In this document: positions 57,757 through 64,000 of the stretch, piece after piece | How the letters are laid out: each line of letters opens with the position of its first letter | Numbering within the stretch: position 1 is the first letter of the stretch | Origin: Leguminivora glycinivorella | Taxonomy: Eukaryota > Arthropoda > Insecta > Lepidoptera > Tortricidae | NCBI RefSeq assembly: GCF_023078275.1 | Contig: NC_062973.1 | Location: 15,824,456 to 15,888,455, forward strand | DNA length: 64,000 nt | Direction: 5' to 3' | Position numbers and translations under genes: made by a program | Notes under the pieces: model-generated | What the model saw: only the letters and a program-made list of their open reading frames with translations | Told to the model about the DNA's origin: nothing | Database searches by the model: none

Positions 57757-59334
57757 GGTTAAGTTTGTAAATTTAATAATATGTCACACCTCTATGAATA
57801 AATTGTCTTCATCAAATGATTTATTTCGAACAAATGTTATTTTAAATACTGACATATCCGTGTCACATCTTAACATCATTATGCGAATAATTTCAATTAA
57901 ACATTGCACACTGCAACTGTCAACGATGGTACATATACTTATACTCGGTACTTGCTAAAATACAATTTTAATTAAACGCTTTTATCGAACCTTAGGATTA
58001 AGCCGCGCTGGTAATTAAACCGGCCAGGATTAATGACCTTTGTCTGCAGGTATACTCTTTGATTTATTAAGTCCCGTGTTTTGTTGCTTAATTCTTATTA
58101 ATATACACTACATTTTCATTAAATTACTGTTGGATTTTACCGTGAAGAAGTGTTATACGTATATTCGGAGGCTTTGTTTAGCGTTTACCTAACAAGGCTT
58201 TATTTACTGGCGCGTGCTTGAGCAAATGTTGACGCCCCTCAGCGGCACGCGCGCTTGTCTACTATCGCTTTAATTTAATCCCATTCTCCTACTATTTTTC
58301 TCGATTACTAATCACAAACACAATAGTCCAATTAGGAAACCGAGGGGCGGCACAAGTGGATATGGCTCGTTGAATTAACAAATAAATTTAGTCGAATCGG
58401 TAGGGTAGGTAGGTATCACTGTCGGGGCCCAATATCAATATTTAAGCGGGCACAGTCTCGCTCCTCGGCTGTTTGTCTTGTGCACCGCGGCTCATAATGG
58501 CTGAAGGGCTGTTTACATTCTACTATGGAATAGGAATAACCTTGTTAACATTGTCGTGCCCTCCCGCGATCACCTGCTTTACGTGCCGGAGCGGCCCCAA
58601 GTCGCTTGTACAAATGGATAACTTACTGGAATGATTTTCTTTGTCAATCTATTTAAACAGATGTACTCCGTTTTTTAGGTATGAATAATTAAACTGGCAT
58701 AAACGTTGAGCAAACATTAACTTAACTTTTACGGCATATGAATATCTAACTTTTAGATTATGTTTGTCTATTAGAACCAATGTAAATTTAATGCGAATAA
58801 GTATCCAGGCATATTTACTTTGGGATAATTTAGTAATGTTTCAATTTGCTTGTGCGGTACTTTACTAAGTGATATTAGAGAGGTGATTTGGGATTTCGAA
58901 ATGAAAATATTGAAAACTGACAACAATATCAAATTCGAATCCCCGTAGCATTACTGTCTACGTCGTAGCACTTCGTAGCACATATGCGTAGCATCCCGTA
59001 GCGTATGTAACTGAACGAGTAACAATAAAATATGCTCATGCGTTTCAGTCTGCTGTAAAGGGAAGCCCGAACAGGTACTTATTTAAGCTTCATAAGTTTT
59101 TACTATAGTTTACGACAAATAAAAGTGGGAATAGAAAATGTGATACCTTTGAAATTTTATTAAGCCATTCTACTTATACTCGGTTATCCATTCCGTGAAA
59201 CGTATATTTGACATCTTTTTAGTTTATTACTGCTAAAAAGTTTTCAGTAAATATTGCTATACAATATCACACGTTTTCTTCTAATCGTATGAATGCCATA
59301 AGGACGGGTAGTCTATCTCGCGGCGACATATTAA
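57757..59334. other. Non-coding stretch; GC-richer island 58.0-58.6 kb; CGTAGC cluster at 58950-59015
   Basis: 58000-58610 is GC-richer and includes GGTAATTAAACC and GGATTAATGACC words, compatible with an enhancer, unproven. At 58950-59015 GTAGCA/CGTAGC recurs six times in 65 bp, similar to the cluster at 8515-8625. Confidence 0.35.
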
Positions 59335-59420
59335 GGTTAGCTGGTAGAGAATGCCATTAAGTTCGCCTTTTGTACATTTCTTTTACTGTGCAATAAAGTT
59401 TAAATAAATAAATAAATATT
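59335..59420 (+). mobile_element. Lepidopteran LINE 3' tail
   Basis: TAGCTGGTAGAGAATGCC, TTCGCCTTTTGTACATTTCT, GTGCAATAAAGTTT and then AAAT repeats: the familiar 3' end of a widespread lepidopteran LINE. The upstream coding part is absent. Confidence 0.7.
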
Positions 59421-60159
59421 CTCGCGCCAATAATGTGCTAACCGGGCTGGGCCTTTATTGATTTATATTTCGAACTGATCTGAAGATAAGATAGACTGAT
59501 ATCATCACCTATAAGTAGAACTTTAAAAATAAGAGGCAATGCAGCTGTCGGAAAATGATGTCGAGGAGCTGTCTCGGCGCGGGTGATCGATCTCGGCCTC
59601 GTCCGCGCGGATTACACACGAGCGTACTCAGATCTGCATGAATATCAACCGCACTTAAGGTGACCCTTTCAAGACGCTACATTTGGGATATTGGCACAAA
59701 ATCCTACGCTTGCCAACGTTGCGGAAATTTTCTGTTTACAGTCTAAGAATTTTATGCCTTGAAAAAAATTCAAGTCAAATCAAGTCGGGCTACAAGGAAA
59801 GTCCGTTTCACGTTTTTTTATGAAAGCAACTTCGCCGTGACATTTGAGCTCAGACCGAGAAAAACTAAGTTTTTTTAATAATTCTGTTGATATACGGGTA
59901 TCTATTCCGATTTGCGTATGATTCTTATGAAGTTTCCAACCGTATTAAACAAACTATAGATATATGAAATGTATTAGTGTTAATCGGCATATGAACATTC
60001 TAGGTCAACTTTTAAGTTTTCAAACTAACTCCAAAGAGAGGTCGCCCTATATTTTATACTTTAATGTGCAAATCTTCAACTATATTCCCCTCCATATTTC
60101 AAGAAACATGTTGAAAACTTCTTAACTGAAAAACTTTAGCATCCCATTTTTATAGTTAG
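59421..60159. other. Non-coding stretch
   Basis: Nothing recognised. A GC-richer patch lies at 59555-59630. Confidence 0.35.
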
Positions 60160-60443
60160 ATCACAAACTACAGGTGAGCCCAAAAGTTGTGCTCATTATA
60201 CAGTCAGCTGCAAACTTGCTAGAAGCAGGCTTGGCCGTGACAGGCAGAGGTGGAATGAATTATTCAGCCGAGCCGGCCTCTGCATTACGGTCGCAAAACC
60301 GCACCTACGACTACAATGCACTAAACGTAATAGCTTACACGGACAATCCAGAAGAATGTTTATCGCTAGCTACGGTTACTTCATTCTGGGGCCCCATTTC
60401 ATCCAAGGAAGTTGTGAATTACGATTTGGCTATATTTTTTTAA
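60160..60443 (+). CDS. Candidate coding exon, unknown product
   Basis: An open frame from about 60154 to the TAA at 60443 gives about 94 residues of ordinary protein-like composition (NLLEAGLAVTGRGG, then NVIAYTDNPEECLSLATVTS). It has no homopolymer or repeat bias, unlike most chance frames here. No start ATG precedes the good part. CAG|GTGAGC at 60172-60180 is a strong donor-like word and could equally act as an acceptor. No domain is recognised, so this may be an exon, a dead gene fragment or chance. Confidence 0.25.
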
Positions 60444-60552
60444 TGCGGTGACTGGTCAAGAACCCACCCAATGTATGCTTTTCAATATGTTTATTTTCTT
60501 TATGTAAATAACTGAACAGCTTTGACTACAAGACAGCTATTTAATATCGTCT

Positions 60553-60885
60553 TCATTTGTTTGTTTCTTCAACGATTCGTGTTTTCGTGTAGATAGATCT
60601 TCTAAAACCTGCTAGAGACGGCTGCGAGATCTTACGACGGTCGGCGTCACAAATAGATAAAAATTTAGAGAATAGCTTACCTTTTCTGTAGCGTAATGAA
60701 ATGATGATACGTAATAAGGAAACAACAGTTAAACCAACACACAAAAAGCCTGTCAGCAATATCAACACGGCCTTCAAAAGTTGACAGAAGGTACTCAGTA
60801 AACATTCACAAAAACCGAATGAATCGCAACTATATTTAAGGACGATGAATAATTCAGAGGGAAAAGGGCAGCCGCCGAACCACTT
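60553..60885 (-). CDS. Candidate exon with a membrane helix, unknown product
   Basis: The minus-strand frame reads a Cys-containing stretch (CPFPSELFIVLKYSCDSFGF, then CECLLSTFC), a strong hydrophobic helix (AVLILLTGFLCVGLTVVSLL) and a basic turn (SLRYRKG). At that point the DNA is AAAAG|GTAAGC, a good splice donor (about 60682-60677). If real, the coding exon would end there and the remainder of the frame is intron. The lack of an in-frame ATG suggests an internal exon. No family is recognised. Confidence 0.28.
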   Translation of the reverse strand, partial: KWFGGCPFPSELFIVLKYSCDSFGFCECLLSTFCQLLKAVLILLTGFLCVGLTVVSLLRIIISLRYRKGKLFSKFLSICDADRRKISQPSLAGFRRSIYTKTRIVEETNK

Positions 60886-61402
60886 TCATGTTGTGTCAGA
60901 TTTATATCAGCAACTGACCTACACTGTTTTAAGAGTAACATGGAGTAACTAAGCGCATGGAGCTTTATAGGTCAGCTCATCCGTTTTATTTTATGCGTCG
61001 CTGCAGAATTACAACCCGTCGTTTGCTTTGGCACGTTGGCGCTGGTGATAAAGTTATTAGACATTTATGATGTAGAATTTCATAATCAATGGGTAGTTGG
61101 GTACTGACTATAAAAAGTATTACTCTTTTCAAGCTTTAGTATAGTACTCGTAGATACGACAAAAATAATAATTACTTCTCTTAAAATTGTATAAGTGCAG
61201 ATTTACAATCATTTGAATCAAACATTAGGGGTTTGGGAGATTCGTGATAATTAATATTCAAACATGTTTCTTTGCTTTTCGACGAATATGCCTGCTTGTA
61301 TGTTTGCCTTTATCTATTTTAGACCAATGTTGCGTCGTTCCTGTAAATGTAGCAAACATGGAACAATGAAAGAAAATGGCGTTGTTATTTCCAATATCAC
61401 CG
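60886..61402. other. Non-coding stretch
   Basis: Nothing recognised. If the candidate exon above is real, this would be its upstream intron. Confidence 0.3.
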
Positions 61403-61540
61403 AGTGCGTTTTCACATTATCCGATCCGATATCGGATGTTGGAACGATATCCCATACATTCAGGCCGCCATCTTTGATTTTTGCCTTTGAAATCCTTCCG
61501 ACATCCGATATCGAATCAGATACTGTGAAAACGCACTTAC
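61403..61540. mobile_element. Fold-back MITE, CCGATATCGG family, long copy
   Basis: GTGCGTTTTCACATTATCCG left and the inverted GTGAAAACGCAC right, with CCGATATCGGATGT/ACATCCGATATCGA inside. It has a central CAGGCCGCCATCTTTGATTT loop that the short copy at 33171 lacks. Confidence 0.88.
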
Positions 61541-63623
61541 GGTTGCAGTGCGTCGTGAGCCCGAGGTACTCCAGCTGTCACGAGAATTCTTCAAGAACGA
61601 CAGTTGCAGCTGCGGAGCCATCAATCCGTCCAAGCAATCCTTTCTAGCGAGAACTTGCGTAAGTCCGAATGGGACAAATTGCGTCAATCGGGACAAAAGC
61701 TGCTGTTGCTTTGAAGTTGATAGATGGTACAGTCGCATAAAAATTATGTACCTATGGCTTCAAGTTAAAAGAATCTGTGGTTAAAAGTAGTTGCGTTTTC
61801 TTTCAACCCCTTAATTTCTTAGTGTCACTGGAACTTCAGCAGTTTCATATGCCCTGTCTTTTGGAAATACAAGCGTTATTTTACGTATGTATGGGTATAA
61901 TACTTTTGCATTTGAAAAATATGAAATATAAAATGTAGGTGCCTATTTTTAATTAAATCCAGGCGCCAAAAACACAAATAACGGTCAGAGGTTAGCACCG
62001 CCACCCCGCCACTAACTTGTGAAAAGTGATGCCTTTGTCAATCAATAAAAAACCTTAGAGATATCTCATTTGAATAATGCGCCGGATTTCTGGCAGTCAG
62101 CTTGGGTTTTTAATTGAAACGATATGAAGGAGTGGGGGCTAGCAGTAGCGCTCAGTAAATTATTCAGCTGAGACAATGTATGACTGTCGTCAGCTTGCCA
62201 GTAAGAGTTATTGATTGGACCTTTTACTTAGTTGCATACTCATGCAACTACGTACCTACCTAGGCACAATTAAATCCTGGTGAGTCAGCATAGTAATAGT
62301 ACTTAATAGGTAGTCAAATTAATAGATTCCTCGACAGGAATTGCAACAATTTTGCAAAATTCTTCCGGCTAATTATAAATTAGCTTTAATAATTTATGCA
62401 AAATGAAAGAACGAAGAAAACTTTAAAGATGGTGAAATAAGCGGAGGCGCCAGGGCCGTCAAAGATATTAAGATGTAGGAATTAATGATTGCGGTCGGTT
62501 GAGGATTTTATTTTTTAAGAGCCCTATTAGGGGCGCCGAGGGAATCCCGCAGTTGCAGGGCCGGCAGAATTGCTCGTCATAAAATCAGGGTTAGGTATTT
62601 TGCTGTGTGATTTAGCTGTTTGATCCGCACTTAATTTTGAGCCCAAACTCATGCCTCAGCCAAAATTGGCACTGCAAAATTTATAGCGCTGGGAAAAGCG
62701 TGATACATGTTTTGCTGTCGGAGTAAATCATAGGATCTCAGACAGGAATAGGTGGCCACGCCGGCAAATAATACAATATTATTACCTCAGTTTATTTTTT
62801 TAAAGGTTTAAGCTTTGAGATACCCTATAATATTTTCACATTAAAAATGATCCAATGAACTGTTTGTTACAAAAAACGAAGGTAACATTTATTAGTTATT
62901 ACCAAGGATTATTTATATAGGATTTACATACTTCATACGAAGAATCGTACCTACCTCGATTTTTTTGCGCCATCTATTAAATACTAACATAACTACACTG
63001 TAGGCATCACACAAATTTATTTTTTTCAAAATGTTTATTGAAAAAAATAAATTTATTTATTACTGCGATACAGCGCCATCTAGTTTTAAGAGTAAAAAGC
63101 CCATACATTTCAGGAGTACGCCTTTTTGTATGGACTTTGTCTGCCCCGTATTATATCGCCCTTGATATAAAGTAAATTAATACGCTTAATAATAAATAGA
63201 TATATGTAAAATTTCTTTGAAAAATTATAATTATTAAGACTGTTAGTTATGGAGGAGCCCAATACAGGTTTACTTAGCTAAAGGGAAGTCCCAAGTCCCA
63301 ACAATGGCAATATTGTAAACCTTTTTCAAGGAAATAAAACATTTTTCATTTTTTTCTTTTATTTACAATGGTTGTAAGTTTCTGCGACTTTCTTGATATT
63401 GCACAACGTTATAAAACTCGTGGTAGCGAGACTGCTCATTAGCGGTACATCTCCGAGACGCCGGTGTTGTCGGGAAGTGCGGGGATAACGAAGCTCGCAT
63501 CTGCTCAGCGCAACATTAAATAGCCTGTTTCCACTGGAATGCTGCTAATCTCCAAGATATTTCCCAAAAAATACTTGTTGGCAATTGGTTAATATGAAGC
63601 TTTTAGAAATTCAGATATATAGG
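61541..63623. other. Non-coding stretch; GC-richer island near 62.4-62.6 kb
   Basis: No coding sequence is recognised. 62440-62590 is GC-richer and holds a GGCGCC...GGGCGCC pair and GGAATTAATGATTG. It could be a conserved non-coding element; unproven. Confidence 0.35.
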
Positions 63624-63874
63624 TACACGGTGAAAGAAAAAGGACCGTTCAAACTTTGCTTGAGGTCATAATGAACAACTTTTATTATGGGACCAATGCT
63701 GAAATCGCAAAAAAAATTTTGTCTGTTTCATACATTTCGATTGTCAATATGCCGCCGCCGCTCATTTCTATGGAACTTCGCGATATCAGCATTGGTCCCA
63801 TAATAAAACTTGTTCATTATGACCTCAAAAGTCACTATGCAAAGTTTGAACGGTTCTTTTTATTTCATCCTGTA
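63624..63874. mobile_element. Fold-back MITE with ~90-bp arms
   Basis: ACCGTTCAAACTTTGC left and GCAAAGTTTGAACGGT right, then GAGGTCATAATGAACAA/TTGTTCATTATGACCTC and TTATTATGGGACCAATGCTG with its complement. The loop lies around GCCGCCGCCGCTC. The open frame across it is a by-product. Confidence 0.9.
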
Positions 63875-64000
63875 TATACAGACGTGATTTGTGCATAATT
63901 GTACTTTATTTCTGTATAAATGTAACGTTATTTGATTACCTACATGTTGTCACAGGAAAATAGTCATGTTACCTGCGCCATAAAAACGCGTCGATTAACA

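Noticed and set aside
63656..63898. 80-codon frame near the right edge
   Set aside because: It reads through both arms and the loop of a fold-back MITE.

Overview
The window looks like an AT-rich, repeat-dense stretch of a moth or butterfly (Lepidoptera) genome. The evidence is the repeat content: the lepidopteran SINE/LINE tail motif (gaggcggacc... type with poly-A), the common element whose 3' end reads GCCGCGGGCAAAAGCTAGT, LINE 3' tails ending in AAAT repeats, CCTAA-rich minisatellites, a BEL/Pao LTR element, hAT relics and many fold-back MITEs. Species cannot be told from the sequence. Only one gene is well supported: an apparently intronless gene at 38771-41290 (+) for an 839-residue single-pass membrane protein with about 16 leucine-rich repeats. 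It has a TATA box, a GC-rich 5' leader with a possible 5'UTR intron, and a poly(A) signal downstream.

Layout. 0-1.4 kb: a 1.19-kb non-autonomous DNA transposon with a perfect 9-bp target duplication and three internal tandem-repeat blocks. 1.4-11 kb: mostly featureless AT-rich DNA with MITEs, a dead LINE (reverse transcriptase 3' half, minus strand) and a TTAA-flanked element. 11.1-12.8 kb: three inverted-repeat elements, one loaded with satellites. 13-18.5 kb: LINE scraps, three MITE or fold-back elements, and a hAT transposon with a frameshifted transposase. 19.2, 32.1 and 45.6 kb: three copies of one roughly 400-bp repeat family. 21.3-24.5 kb: a BEL/Pao LTR element that keeps only gag. 25.0-28.05 kb: a second, apparently non-coding LTR element (TRIM/LARD type, minus strand) with two identical 129-bp LTRs. 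28-38 kb: mostly non-coding, with short repeats and another TTAA element. 38.3-41.6 kb: the LRR gene. 41.9-43.4 kb: a hAT-type MITE with target duplication just downstream of the gene. 49.0-56.1 kb: the most unusual object here, a fold-back element of about 7.1 kb. Its arms are about 1.05 kb and nearly identical, built partly from tandem ~157-bp units (4 on the left, 11 on the right). Its interior holds two different jockey-like reverse transcriptase relics facing tail to tail, LINE tails, a hairpin MITE and a possible promoter with a tiny first exon. 56-64 kb: duplications, more MITEs and two weak candidate exons on opposite strands at 60.2-60.9 kb.

The genes do not form a pathway. The LRR gene sits in a long gene-poor region; some GC-richer islands (5.3-5.6, 34.2-35.3, 58.0-58.6, 62.4-62.6 kb) could be regulatory, but this is inference only. 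No tRNA, rRNA or CRISPR array was recognised.
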